Assembly: GCA_039545315.1 (NCBI GenBank)
Contig: BCIM01000011.1
Span: 620,001 to 684,000 of the forward strand
Source of the DNA: Kondoa malvinella
Lineage: Eukaryota > Basidiomycota > Agaricostilbomycetes > Agaricostilbales > Kondoaceae
Direction: 5' to 3'
DNA length: 64,000 nt
Shown here: positions 1 to 11,185 of the stretch, one piece after another
Position numbering within the stretch: position 1 is the first letter of the stretch
How the letters are laid out: each line of letters starts with the position of its first letter
Translations under genes and position numbers: made by a program
Notes under the pieces: model-generated
The model's input: only the letters and a program-made list of their open reading frames with translations
Told to the model about the DNA's origin: nothing
Databases searched by the model: none

Positions 1-831
1 CGCCCTTTGAAACGAGACAAGCACCCGCTGCATCAGGTTTAGACCCAGATGACATTGACCTATCCTCCCTTGCACCTTCTACCTCTCCAAGAAATGATCC
101 CTTCAGAGCTTCACTCAACCCAGAACTCTCAGGTGAAGGAGGTCAAGATCTCATGTCTATGCTAGCGTCCATGTCTGGGTCAACGAACGCGAGCGGAATG
201 CCTGAATTACCACCTGAACTAGCCAACAATCCTTTAATGGCTGCTTTGAGTCAAATGGGAGGAGGAGCTGGAGGAACAATGCCACAGGGAATGCCACAGA
301 TGGGTCAGATGGGAGAAGCGAAACCCAAAAGTTTGCTGGAGAGGAGTTTGCCGTTGTTGCATTTCGTGTCTATGGTTGGTTTGGTTGTTTGGGCTGTGTT
401 GAGGGGTGAAGGAGTGACTTGGAGTAGGTTGCCTTTTGTGGGCGAGAGTAACAAGGAATGGGCTGCGGAAGCTATGGGTATCGTGAGACCTGTTGTGAGT
501 CCTACTCTGGCTCTGTTTGATCGTGCTGATTGGATTGTGATAGCCGCTGTTTTACGCTTTCATTACTGCACAACTAGTATTACAAACGTTGCAAATATTC
601 GTTGCCAAAGTGAGCATCCTTTGTCTTCCGTCTTTCTTTCCCTAATCCACTTTGAAGCGATCACCGCCGCCGCCTTCAATGCTACAAAGCATCATCCCAA
701 TGATCCCACATCCATTCGGCATGTACATTTCGACCGGAATGAAGTATTACGCCCTCTTTGGTTCCGTCTTGGACGACTTGAGCGTCTTATTGGTCGGAAT
801 AGGGTGTTGTATCATCTGGCAATCGCTTTGA
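1..831 (+). CDS. GET2: GET2-like tail-anchored protein insertion receptor subunit, 5' partial
   Basis: The reading frame is open from base 3, so the start lies outside the window. Three exons fit: to 494, 544-609 and 658-831, with 49- and 48-base introns (donors GTGAGT and GTGAGC). The encoded tail holds the fungal GET2 C-terminal pattern: a hydrophobic helix near LLHFVSMVGLVVWAV, a second helix reading PLFYAFITAQLVLQTLQIF, a short proline-rich loop, then a last helix around LDDLSVLLVGIGCCIIW and a stop at 829-831. In this family, Get1/Get2 form the ER receptor that takes tail-anchored proteins from Get3. The N-terminal Get3-binding region is missing here because of the window edge. The continuous frame to 884 runs through both introns and is not the protein. 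Family is confident; the Get2 rather than CAMLG-type name is inference. Confidence 0.8.
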
Positions 832-984
832 TTGCAATCCCCCAAAAAGAATGTCGTGGTGTCAAATCAATCTTGCTTAGGTGACTGTTGGCTGCCAGCA
901 TCGACTTCAGCCCAACGTTCTTTAATCTTTTCTCGCTTGACTTTGGCTTCTGCGTTGTTACTCGTGGCTTTCACTTTCCTCTAT

Positions 985-1252
985 TTACTTTGCATCAGCC
1001 TGACCAAGTAGCTGTGAGGTATGAAGGTTGAGACTGACCTCTTGTCGCAAACACATGTTCAAGGCATTCTTGTGATCATTGCATTTCCCATTGAACCTCG
1101 CTAACAATCCAGATTTATGACATTCTTCCAACGCTTGAATGTATTCAGAACAGACTGTGACCCGATCCAAGTGGCACATCAGCCTGTTCTCCCCTCGAGC
1201 TTGCGGATCATAACGCACCTTGATGCTGATGCTGTACTAACGGTGGATGCAT
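985..1252 (-). CDS. CMC2: Cmc2-like twin CX9C mitochondrial protein (cytochrome oxidase assembly)
   Basis: Two exons, 1252-1219 and 1154-985, joined across a 64-base intron (donor GTGCGT), give 67 residues beginning MHPPLVQHQHQ. The protein has the twin CX9C signature: VCSEYIQALEECHK holds the first pair with nine residues between the cysteines, and CNDHKNALNMC holds the second. This and the MHP start are typical of Cmc2, a small intermembrane-space protein imported by the Mia40 relay and needed for complex IV assembly. The length matches the family. It is convergent with GET2 and divergent from UTP23, with 111 bases between start codons. An open frame that reads through the intron gives a false N-terminus. 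Confidence 0.87.
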
Positions 1253-1363
1253 CTGTATGAATCGCGAGTACTTTAGATTGGCCGTCTTTACCCAAGAGCG
1301 ATAAATATTTCTTTCTCTCTTGACAGCGACCGACGTCTCATCACCCGCACAGCAGCAACAGCG

Positions 1364-2438
1364 ATGAAGGGGAAAAGAACGAAAGCGAATCGCAAGACGA
1401 TGAACATTTATACCGCTTCCTATGGTTTTCGGTACATCTCTCTTATATTTCTGTCTCAAAGCTTCAAACTGATCTGGACATGTCAAAGGGAACCATTCAG
1501 AATACTAGGTGAGCAGCAGCGCTTCGAGCAGAGAGTACAGAGTCTCATGGTTATTGCGAACAGTGGACACGGACTTTGTTCTGAATGTCATTGCGCAAAA
1601 ACTGGAAATAGACGACAGACTCAAACAAACGCTGTGCGGTGAAATCAACCCTAGTACGGCCTTGCTCCCGACGTTCTGGAGGTTATACTGATGATCTGAC
1701 TTGTGCAGTGATCACTCAATGCTGCTTGAACCACCTCTACGCTCTAGGCGCAGAAGCCCAACCGGCCGTCGAACTAGCTCGTACATTCACAAGATGGAAA
1801 TGCAACCACTGGCAAACGAAAGCTACTTCAGCTGAATGCATCACTGGTGTAGTAGGAGACGATAACGGCAGACAGTATTGCATCGCTACGCAATCACAAG
1901 AATTAAGAACGAACTTGAGAAGCGTACCGGGAACGCCGTTGGTTTACCTTAATCCGCATTCCGTCTTGATTCTGGAACCACCTAGTGAAGCTACCATCAA
2001 ACGGAGGAAACAGGTTTGTGCTCTTTGCATACCATTTAGTGCTGTACTGAATATAAACGATAGATTGAGGAAGGGAAACTACACGCTTCTACTACAGAAT
2101 TACAAGATCTAGGTTCTAATGTCGTCGCTGGTCCAATCGCATCTACCTCAACATTACAAGAAACGAAATTCAAATCTGCAGAACAGACAATGAAGAAGAA
2201 GAAAGGCGCAAAAACCAAAGAACCAAATCCGCTCAGTGTGAAAAAGAAGAAGAAAGTGACTTTGAAAGGAGCGAAAGATGGCCAAGTCAAGGAAAAGAAG
2301 CCGGTGAAGGAACAAGAAGGAAAAGTTGAATTGATGCGCGCGGCGAGGGATACGAGGAAACGGCAGCGGAAACGAGCAAAGAAGAGTGGGAGTGGTGCGG
2401 CCAATGCGAGCGGGCAAGGCAAGGCGGTAGAGGCATAG
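1364..2438 (+). CDS. UTP23: UTP23, PIN-like small-subunit rRNA processing factor
   Basis: Five exons: 1364-1431, 1489-1508, 1564-1653, 1709-2013 and 2064-2438, giving 285 residues. The start MKGKRTKANRKTMNIYTASY and the continuation GFREPFRILVDTDF are characteristic of Utp23. The PIN-like core follows, with GEINPMITQCCLNHLYALG, then IATQSQELRTNLRSVPGTPL. The basic tail carries the family motif EPNPLSVKKKKK. Utp23 acts in the nucleolus in 18S rRNA maturation and snR30 release. Exon 2 is only 20 nt, yet it is needed to restore the conserved FREPFRILVD block. Introns are 50-57 bases. The gene is convergent with TSNAX, with 99 bases between stops. Confidence 0.92.
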
Positions 2439-2537
2439 ATTCTGTAATCCACTTGTAATATTGACAGTTGCATAATCTAGACAGAGTCTTTCGTCTCTCT
2501 ATAGCTGCGCCTATACAGGCGATGTACAATTCGTTGA

Positions 2538-3631
2538 TCAATAGTCGTCATTCTGGTTTGACACGTCCACTCTTGATAAAGCATCTTTGAGCGCTGAAGG
2601 GTAAGCTTCGTATTCTTTCCCTCGAAGAGCAAGAGTATACGATGCTTAAACAGAGTATTATCAGACTTGTAGTCAAGGTGAAAAGGATGGACTGACCGCT
2701 TTCGAGCTTTCGGAGCGATTGTTGCGTTACAGACATTTTCTTGCCTAGATTTCGTACTACCGGACTCAGCTGATGATAGATTCAGCACAGATCTAATACG
2801 AAGCAGGTGTGCCTACAGGACTCATTTCTGTCAGAAGCAGTGATCTGGGAATCAGCCAAAGCCGAAATCCAAAACAACCGACTGACCAGCTTGCATCTGC
2901 CTAACCCACTGCTGCGTCTCCTTGACCATTGACTGAGATTCTTCTATCCCTGCTGAGCCTACTGCATTGATTCCGTAACGCATCAATTCGCCCGTCAAAT
3001 CAGATATCCTTCAATGCAATGAGCTTTAGGTAATTGATCATGAGCCTGAGACACACCCTAATAGGTAGTCTTCCTCTGAACAATTCACTTGAGCTTTCTC
3101 CAACCTCGTCCGCACGTCTCGTAGCGTCAACATTGCTCTTTCCGGTTGTAAAAAGTACATGAACGAGACAGCTTCAATCTGTGGTTCCTTATCTTCTTCA
3201 TATACATTCATAAGAGAGAGTAGAAGGAACGCACGTATTCCTGCAAGCCACCAGTAACTTGATCCTTGTATCGATAAGTATGATGCTCGCCCAAATCTTT
3301 ACCAACAGCATCAAACATTGCCAGTATTTCAGCTTCTTTTGTAGCTGCTTGAGCCAAAATTGGACCAGTGGGAGAATTTGAAGCTCGGTGCAAGAGGAAA
3401 ATGAGCTTCTTGGATGCTGCTGTGATATCTCGTGAACATTTAATCAGTCGCTCTCGGCGTTCTTGCTGCGATAGTTATATGAGACGGAGTACAGAGGAGT
3501 ACAGAGAAGACGGCTTGCATGCTCGTTTAGCTCTTCTGCACTGATGAAAGCAAATTGAGAAGAGTATCCACAGCAATGGTAGGCTCAGCGTACAAGCCTT
3601 GAAACATTTCGCGGATAGTCACTGCAGCCAT
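2538..3631 (-). CDS. TSNAX: Translin-associated factor X (TRAX) homologue
   Basis: Many small exons on the minus strand assemble a translin-superfamily protein. The start is MAAVTIREMFQGF, then RRERLIKCSRDIT, KKLIFLLHRAS, VTGGLQEYIEAVSF, SEEDYLLGISDLTGELMR, and LGKKMSVTQQSLRKLES near the C-terminus. These match TRAX (RDIT, LLHR, GLQEY.EAVSF, DLTGELMR) rather than translin. TRAX pairs with translin to form C3PO, an RNase acting on tRNA fragments and small-RNA passenger strands; its catalytic acidic residues lie in the EAVSF and DLTGE helices, both present. Introns of about 47-104 bases are inferred, and one uses a GTCTTC donor, so exon edges near 3500 are uncertain. No translin gene is in the window. 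Confidence 0.85.
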
Positions 3632-3783
3632 CTCTTATACTTGTAGCAATCGGGTATATTGGACTTGGTAGGTATTTGGTACGCGGTTGCACGTTAAGCT
3701 GATGACGGATGCACAGTACTGCACAACAAGGACAATGCCATTTATATTCTACTCACATATGTACACATCTATTACATGCGTGC

Positions 3784-4224
3784 TCACTTTCTCCTCACAG
3801 CGACCTCGCCCTCTTGACTCCGATCCGTCGTCGGCTGCTGTTGCATCATCTTGACCTCCTCTTCACCAATAACATGCTGCTGCTCTTCTTCCTCTTGCAC
3901 CTTTCCCTGCTGCGGTTCCTTTGTCGGACTCCTCCAATAACTGGTAAGTTCCACCGCGCTGCTCAAACGATGCATCAACCCAGGTCGAACCCCTTGCTTG
4001 GTAGGTGTAGTAGGTTCGCGATAAGTATGAACTGAAGCTTCTTTAGCTTTTCTTCGTTGTTCCTCTTTCGCTGCTTCTTCTTCTGGTGTGTATTGAACAA
4101 GTGGCCCAAAAAACTATTGACGCGTTTTTTTTGACATGGCTCAGCCATTGTGTCGTAAAGCCTATTAGGGAGAATCATTCACGCCTGTTCCGCTAGTCCA
4201 TTGCTGCCATAGACTCTTGGACAT
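3784..4224 (-). CDS. Small unknown protein, charged, 123 residues
   Basis: Two exons, 4224-4183 and 4113-3784, joined in phase 0 across a 69-base intron, give 123 residues. The protein starts MSKSLWQQWTSGTG, continues FFGPLVQYTPEEEAAKEEQ, and has a conserved-looking middle near REPTTPTKQGVRPGLMHRL. The C-terminal third is rich in glutamate and glutamine. I do not recognise the family and see no signal peptide or membrane helix. Reading-frame consistency across the intron and tryptophan-containing blocks support a real gene. The start codon is only 39 bases from the divergent MFAP1 start, so the two probably share a promoter region. Confidence 0.6.
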
Positions 4225-4263
4225 GATTATTATGAGTTTCGGTTGATCGACAACAACGACGAA
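4225..4263. promoter_or_regulatory. 39-bp gap between two divergent start codons
   Basis: The start codon of the small unknown gene (4222-4224, minus) and that of MFAP1 (4264-4266, plus) are separated by 39 bases. Any core promoter must sit inside one or both genes, or the 5' leaders must overlap. No TATA-like box is obvious; the stretch contains ATTATTATGAG. Both starts are supported by typical N-termini, MFAP1 strongly. Confidence 0.5.
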
Positions 4264-6026
4264 ATGTCGAAGCAAGCTCCTCGAGTAGCGAGACCGGCTT
4301 CGAGATATTGGCGAGGCAAAGCAGCAGCGGCTGTAGCAGAGAGTGGAAGTGAAAGCGAGGACGATGATGGGCAGCACCAAGTGGATGCCAGGGGAAACAG
4401 GAAAACTGGTCTGACGGAAGAGGAACTGGCGAAAAGGGAGGGTATGGTCATACAAAAGGACATTACGCTCGTACAGACGGTCAAGTCTGAATTACCCCCA
4501 AGCGATGAATCCAGCGACGAGGACGAGGACGACGAAGAGGCAGAACAGCAACGGGCGAGGAAACCTGTCTATGCAGGACCGATCGATAATGCTCTACCGC
4601 CTACGACTGCTGTGCCTGTCAAAGAAGAGTCTGAATACGAGACAGACAGCGAAGAGGAATCATCAGAGGAGGAAGCGCCAGCTGTGCCGTTGTATAAACC
4701 TGTATTTGTCTCAAAGTAAGCCTATCTCTCTATATATTACCATCTATGCTCATACTATACAGACGGAATCGAGATCCTAAAGCTATAGATGAAGCAAACA
4801 TGACGCCTGAACAGCTGGAAGAAGTCGAATTGAAACGTCAAGCTGAAATGGAGGAGCAGCGCAGGCAAGCTCATGTCCTAGTAGCAGAGACCATCAAGCG
4901 TTCATTAGCAGAGAGTCCGTCTTGCCAGGTCTTTCTCTATCTAGACGTATACTCACTCAACTTTGGTCTGCAGAGGAAGTCAAGGAAACTTTCCCAGATG
5001 TAGACGATACAGATGGAATCGACTCTGCGCAAGAATTCGAGGACTGGAAACTAAGAGAACTAACTCGTATCAAGCGTGACGCAGATGCGAAATATGCGTA
5101 TGTCCTCTCTTTCCCCTTCGGCCAACTACTATTCGCTAATCTTCCTTAATTCAGTCGCGAGAAAGAGCAAGAAGAAGTCGAAGCCCGACGTGCTCTACCT
5201 GAAGCACTCCGATTAAAGGAGGACTTAGCCGCAGCAGCAGCACAAAGAGAAGCCGCTAAAGCCAAACGAGGTCAACAAGGTCTATTAGCAAAATACCATC
5301 ATCGCGGTGCCTTTTATGCTGAAGAAGACATTGTCCAACGTGATACGAGTGGAGCGGTCATGGAGAATGAAGTTAGGGATGTTGCGAGTTTGCCGAATGT
5401 CATGCAAGTACGTGCATATGATCTGATCGAGTCGGACGAAATATACTTACGACGGGAGCAGGTGAGAGATTATGGCAAACGATCAAGGACGAAGCATACT
5501 CATCTTAACGATGTGCGTTTCTTTCTGATTTCGCTCATCCTTTCACTAACTTTTATGGCATACAATAGGTCGACACGACGAGTAAAGACGCTGGATGGTC
5601 CAAAATGCCTCGAACAGGCGGTGACAAGCACGCAGCTGGATCCGGACCGAACTTCACCAATGGCGGATCAGATCAAGGTTGTTTCTATTGCGGTGGTGCA
5701 GGTCATGTGCGTCCTTCCCGTCTGGTTTTGGATCAGTGTTAAAATGTGATGTCTAGATGAAACGGGATTGCCCCGTCATGGCGGAAGAGCAGTCGAATAG
5801 AACAAAGTCTCGAGATTCAGGTTATGCACCTAGAAAGAACGCCTTTGGTATGGACAAGGATACGTCTCGAGGAGATTGGGCGAAGCATGATGATGTGAGG
5901 GATGATAGTCATTTGCGGCGAGGGAGGAGCAAGAGTAGAAGTCCTAGAAGAAGTCGATCGAGATCTAGAGACAGAAGCACAGAGCGTATGCGAAGGGAGA
6001 GGGACAAGCGACGTAGGGTAGACTGA
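4264..6026 (+). CDS. MFAP1: MFAP1-type spliceosomal protein with CCHC knuckle and RS tail
   Basis: Seven exons encode the MFAP1 family, a component of the activated spliceosome. The N-terminus MSKQAPRVARPASRYWRGK is diagnostic. Acidic serine-rich stretches follow, then FEDWKLRELTRIKRD, LLAKYHHRGAFYAEED, and RDYGKRSRTKHTHLND with VDTTSKDAGW, which is the conserved MFAP1 C-terminal core. Beyond the human protein's end comes a CX2CX4HX4C zinc knuckle (CFYCGGAGHMKRDC) and an Arg-Ser-rich tail near RSRSRSRDRSTERMRRERD. An intron at 5707-5756 falls between the knuckle histidine and the next residue. Other introns are about 4716-4762, 4923-4976 (edges uncertain), 5098-5154, 5408-5461 and 5513-5568. 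Confidence 0.9.
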
Positions 6027-6380
6027 ATTAAGCACAGCTGTAAATCAATGTATTCGCGATATCTTTCTTCGTCCTATCTGCAACAGGTTGCAGTCGCGAC
6101 CGCGTGCTTTCAAGTACAGCGAAGTGTTAAGGGCCCAACGAGATGTCTCACTGTATTGTAGGTGCGGACAGAATGGTCCAGAGCATAGAGCAGGACTTCG
6201 GTGCATGTAAGCCTAGAGGGCTGGGCTGGTCGGTAATCGCATGGGTCAGAGGTAAGAAAAACTAAGTAAAGCACAAAGGCAAGACCAGAAGAGGCTTTGA
6301 AGCGAGAGGTCATGATGGTAGCAGAGCAACATTTTGGTATCAACACGCTGCACTTGTGTACAAAGCATCAACCGATTCCT

Positions 6381-8409
6381 CTACTTGGTGTATTCTCCCT
6401 AACAGAAACGTCAGGGGCAGGCCGTGTCAAGCAATGATCAAAGCTTACGGGCGCGATGGCGACCTTCAAGCACTTGCGAGAAGCGATCGTGTCTAAGGCT
6501 TTTTGGAAATCTTCCAACTTGAAAACGTCAGTAACCATTGGCTTGACGTTGACTGCGAAATAGCTCAGCAGGGCGTCAACTAATCCGCGTATTGGCACAC
6601 CTTTTCCGCTGTCCAAGTAGGCAACAGCACGAGAGAAGCAGTTGATCTGAGCGAAAGAACCCAAAATGCCTGTGTGCACGATCAGCATTTCATTTGTGCA
6701 AGACGCATACGACGGACGGATCTCGTTTCCGAAGCTAACGAAGATAGTCAGCACTGCTGCCATAGGAACTGAAGTACGAGCTCACATAGTGTCAGGTGCC
6801 CAGGAGACGCGGTCGGATTTCTGTTTGCAGTTGTAAGTCAGTGTATAGGAATCGCTTTGCGTGAGCTTACGGAATAGACACCATCTGCTCGTACAAGCGT
6901 ATTAGAGCGTACGGCAGGTGTTGAAAAAGTTGAACTGACAGATCATCAAAGCTCCGCCCTTTTTGACGTAGTTGATGGCATCGGTAGCGATGGAAGCGAC
7001 TCCTGTGGCTTCGACCACGGCATCGAATCCTGCTCAGCCTCCAATAGTAAGGTCTTTGGCAAAAAGAGGCCGACAATTGGCGACTGACCGTAAGGGTAGT
7101 CAACTTTGATCTGGTCCCATTGCTTCTTGGCCTCTTTGCGGTCCAAGTCAATGTAGACATCGGCAGCGTCGACTTTGCGAGCAATGTCCTAAATCACCAG
7201 CCCCCATCAGCCATGTCCTTGATGCACAAAAGAAGGACAAACCATCTTCATGCCTGCATTGGCAGCGAGGACAAGGGTGGAAGCACCGTTCTGCTTGAGG
7301 AGTTGCGAGAGCAAAAGACCAGTAGGTCCAGCACCGATGACGAGAACGGATGATCCAACAGGTAGGTTGAGCACGTCAGCTCCGTGGATAGCGCAAGACT
7401 ATCGAGTTGCCATTAGTCACATTGAGTGGAAGCAAAGGATAGTCTTACAGCTGGCTCGACAAGGCATGCCTCGACATCGGTGAGGTTCTTGATGGGGTAG
7501 AGCTTGCTGTAGTGCCATTTGCTGAACTGTACGATCGACCCCCAAAGGTCAGCTTCGATCCCGACAAAGCCAGATCTGGACAAACGTCAGCGAATCCACC
7601 TGAAAAGAGAAGTCAGATTGGTAGCATCTTTCAGCAACAGGTTATACTCACCATCTTCTGTAACTCCTTTGGCAGCAAAGTTCTCGCAGAACAAGGTCTT
7701 GCCGCGAACGCAAAAGTGGCAGTTACCGCAAGCGCTGTTGGTGTCACAAACGACGCGAACGCCATCGGTCAAACCAAGGTTTTTGGGTACTTTCGAGCCG
7801 ATTTGGACAATCTTGCCAACGGCTTCGTGTCCAGGACAGAGACTGTATTCATAAAGTGAGCATTGATGCTGAGCTGATGCTAGTAGCGACTTACGGAAAC
7901 CTTAGAGGTTATCAGTTATGGTTATCAGAAGTGGTTGTTAAGGGTTCTCACTTTGCAATGAACTCGCCTTCGTGAACTACCCAGCGCGTTTAGCCAGCAT
8001 CAAGCGGGAAGATACGACAAACTCACTGTGCTGGTCTGCGCAAGGCGAACAAAGTTTAGCACTATGTCGAGCACGTAAAGGCGGTCAGAAGCGCACCGGT
8101 ACCTATTCAGCAGCAATAATCTGTCAGCAAAAGCAAGGGGCTGCGTGCGAATTGACTTACCGCAAACACCACACATGGTCTATCACGCCAAGGCATCACC
8201 ATCAGCTCCTTCGTGGATGCCTATTCTGCTCAAAATCACTCACGACTTGGACGAGGATCTCTTCATCAGAGATTTGAGGAACAGGACGCTTGCAGACGGC
8301 TGTAAATCGATGATCAGCTCTGATCAACACTTTGGCTGCAAAGAAGGGCGCACAAAAGTCTCGAGGTTCCTTCAAGCGACAGACGCTGTCAGACAGGCGC
8401 AGGACACAT
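6381..8409 (-). CDS. Zinc-dependent medium-chain polyol/alcohol dehydrogenase with microexons
   Basis: About 18 exons on the minus strand give a medium-chain dehydrogenase. Catalytic zinc ligands are in [19 protein letters not shown] and [10 protein letters not shown]. The structural-zinc lobe [15 protein letters not shown] has four cysteines. The nucleotide-binding loop is [17 protein letters not shown], and [15 protein letters not shown] follows. The pattern fits fungal polyol dehydrogenases, perhaps NAD(P)-dependent D-arabinitol dehydrogenase; the substrate is inference. The catalytic lobe is assembled from exons at 8179-8161 (19 nt), 8102-8097 (6), 8035-8027 (9), 7976-7952 (25) and 7900-7895 (6); others are 7842-7652, 7599-7586 (14), 7526-7449, 7398-7243, 7188-7089 and 6884-6871 (14). 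The start at 8409 is tentative. The last exon ends GEYTK-stop at 6381. Confidence 0.85.
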
Positions 8410-8951
8410 GCTAGCGCTTGCAAACCTTGTAGTAGACAGCTGTATGTGTTCAAAGGCAGTCAGCTGTTGGGAAATTCATTCAAAACTTGCAACAGAGCGA
8501 ACCGTTCATTTCTGTAGGGATAGACATTTTGTACTAGTCTTTCGGGGTGTATGAAAGAAGCAAAGCTGTACTGAGGCAGGTGAGGGAAGAAAGAGAGAGC
8601 AGAGCTGCTGAGAGCGACTCGCTAGGTCACGTGATGTCTTTAGGCTCTACATGATTTGCATAGTCTTCTCGCCCTCGCACGTCCAGCAGACGCGCTCTGC
8701 AGCCAGCATGACGCGTATGAATCGTATCATCTTTATGCGCATGATTCTGCCCACGCACTTCGCGCCCTTGCCTTTTCCGGACTCTAGGCCAAGACCCAGC
8801 GAGCGGGCTGGCCTTAATAATTTGGAATAAGGTTCCAGTCCAGGACCGGACCTGCAGAGTCCATTTGCCGCCCCCACCGCTCTCTGCATCTGATCATTCC
8901 GTTCAGTCATCTTCCGTTTTCACCTTTTTTCGCTCATTCGGAAAATCAGAG
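8410..8951. other. Intergenic, divergent promoter region
   Basis: About 540 bases lie between the dehydrogenase and the GAF-protein gene, transcribed in opposite directions. Open frames here have no ATG-led coding look. A CTCTCTGCATC run and a short TTTTTTCGC stretch precede the GAF gene. I see no RNA gene. The true 5' exon of the dehydrogenase could lie in the first part. Confidence 0.5.
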
Positions 8952-11185
8952 ATGTCAAACCCATACAAAGCACCTAGCTTGCACAGCGTCAATTTACGCG
9001 AGCCTCCTCTGACACCAAAGATCAAAGTATCCGTGACTTCAGAAGAGATGGTCTCCCAAGCTTCTACCATTTCTTCGCATGTGTCAGCAGACACAAACAG
9101 TTCGGCTCCATTGACCAGACGCAAACCTTCATTCCTCAAACGCGTCTTTTGCTGTGCTGCTCCTGAGCCAGCCTATGCAACTCGTCAACCCGAGATGGTC
9201 CAACGCAATACCAACAAACAAATCACGAACAAGAAATCTCAGAATCGCATCAAGAAATGGATCTACGATGCCAGTACTCCTTCTGAACAATTGCCATTCA
9301 AGACGTGGGCAGAATGGCAGTAAGCCCGCATGCGTGACATACAGAATGGTTTGCTGATCATGTCACAGCGCCGCCTATGCCCAAAGATTGATCGACATTG
9401 ATAACCCACCTGAACCCAGCGCCGAAATCATCCAGCAGCTCACCAGAGAAACAACTACAGAAGATGCATCGGAATCTGCCTACGCTCGGAAGAATTACTC
9501 TGCACCTCGACCTTGGGACGACGATAAGCGGTCATTGGCAATGAACCGGCTCGATATTCACGGTAAATTCGGTCCACCTGTTAAATCTGGTATTCGAAGT
9601 GCAGAGGAAGACCCAGAAGCGAAACACAAGGGCTACATCTCTGAAGAAGAAGCAATGATGCATTTATCGGAAGAGGATTTGTCCTTGACAAAGGATGACG
9701 AATACGTTTCGCCTACTTTGGAAGGGCATCCCGCTTTCAAAAAGATCGTCTCGTATGCCAGACAACTCTTTGGCACCAAGATTTCAATGATCACTGTGCT
9801 CGAAGATGATGTATTGTGAGCTTGCCTGCTGTGCTATACCGAACCGCAGCTGACCATAGCTCCAGCACATACTTGGCAGAATCTGGATTGGGAGCGCGGA
9901 GTGGTGCAAGAGAGTGAGTCTATCTTGAACAGCTGTCGAAATGAGGGCTGATCGGTATTCAAGCGTCAACTTTTGTGCTCATACTCTTCTTTCGTCGCCT
10001 GAGAAAGGTCTGGTCGCATTGGATCTCACCAAGGACTGGAGGTTCTCGAACAATGCATATACTGTGAGCTAATTTGTGCTCGTACTACACAAGTTGCTTA
10101 TCTATATAGGACAGCGCAACCACAACATTCGATTTTATGCAGGTGTACCTCTCATGGCACCCAAGCTATCAGCAGACGAAGAACCACAGCCAATCGGTAC
10201 ACTCTGTATCGTCGACGACCAACCTCGCAGCAGTTTCAGCGAAGCCGAACGCCAGCAATTACTCCGTCTTGGTGAAATGGCTCGCAAAGAAATTGCCGCT
10301 TGGCACAAACTCCGTATGGCTGAAAAGACTCGTTTGATGCGCAAGCAACTCGCTACACTTCGAGCTCAAGCGGCAGCAGCCAAAAAACCGCCTGCTCTTA
10401 TACCAATCGTGCCCGAAAGATCACCTAAATCTCGCGCACAGAGAACAATGCCGCCTACTATACCTTTCGGAACAGCGCAGCAATCACAAGCGATCGGTCG
10501 GGAATTGTCGTATTGGGAAGTTGATGAATCGGACGAAGAAGAAGATGATCAAACGGATGAAGACTGGCAGCGGCTCTCAGTAGATGACGATTCGCCCAAC
10601 GGTAGCCGACAAATCACAAGAACGTTCAACCTCGCGACCAAGATGATTGCCAAAACGCTCGCATTGCCGCTGGTCTACCTGATCGCCTTGAATGTGGATG
10701 AAGCTGGAAGTCAAGTCTTTTCTATGGATCTCATGTCTTCATTTGGTCTGCCTGATCCGACACCTAATTTTGACAAGGCACTACATCTCAAGGCTCTGAA
10801 AAGTCCCGAAGGCGGTCTGTTATACCAGGTTTGTCTGGTCTTTTGTTCCACTCGTTCTAGCTCACACTCTGCGATAGAATCCAAAGACACAAGATATGAA
10901 AGAAGAGCGCTTCCCCGAATCCTCAGATATCACCTATGCTTCGGCAATACTAGCAAGCGTGGCCCAAATCGGCTTACGAGGCTATGTATTGGCTGCTTTC
11001 GCTCGAGACCCGGAGAAGGTGTTTGGCTTGGAAGAGTGAGTGGTTTCTTGCTCGCTCTCAAGAACATCACTCATGCAATATCTAGTTTTGAATACTTGCG
11101 CGAAATCGGCGAAGAGCTTGCCTACTTTGCTCATAGGGAAGCAACGCTGCGACTGGCAGCTGCGCCCGGCAAGCTGGTCCTTTAA
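8952..11185 (+). CDS. GAF-domain protein, cytosolic, function unknown
   Basis: The protein starts MSNPYKAPSLHSVNLREPPL, with a basic cysteine-containing segment FLKRVFCCAAPEP. Two clear segments follow: an acidic linker and a GAF-type sensor region reading HPAFKKIVSYARQLFGTKIS, ALDLTKDWRFSNN, NHNIRFYAGVPL and IGTLCIVDDQPRSSFSEAE. After that come a coiled, Arg- and Ala-rich helix, an acidic region EVDESDEEEDDQTDED, and a second folded region ending EELAYFAHREATLRLAAA. Short introns lie near 9322-9368, 9817-9863, 9911-9960, 10062-10109, 10828-10877 and 11036-11085. GAF domains bind small molecules or mediate dimerisation; no kinase or cyclase domain is attached. Fungal proteins of this build are mostly uncharacterised. 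Confidence 0.72.

Noticed and set aside
495..884. Extension of the GET2 frame to 884
   Set aside because: It reads through two introns; the spliced frame gives the conserved final helices and a stop at 831.
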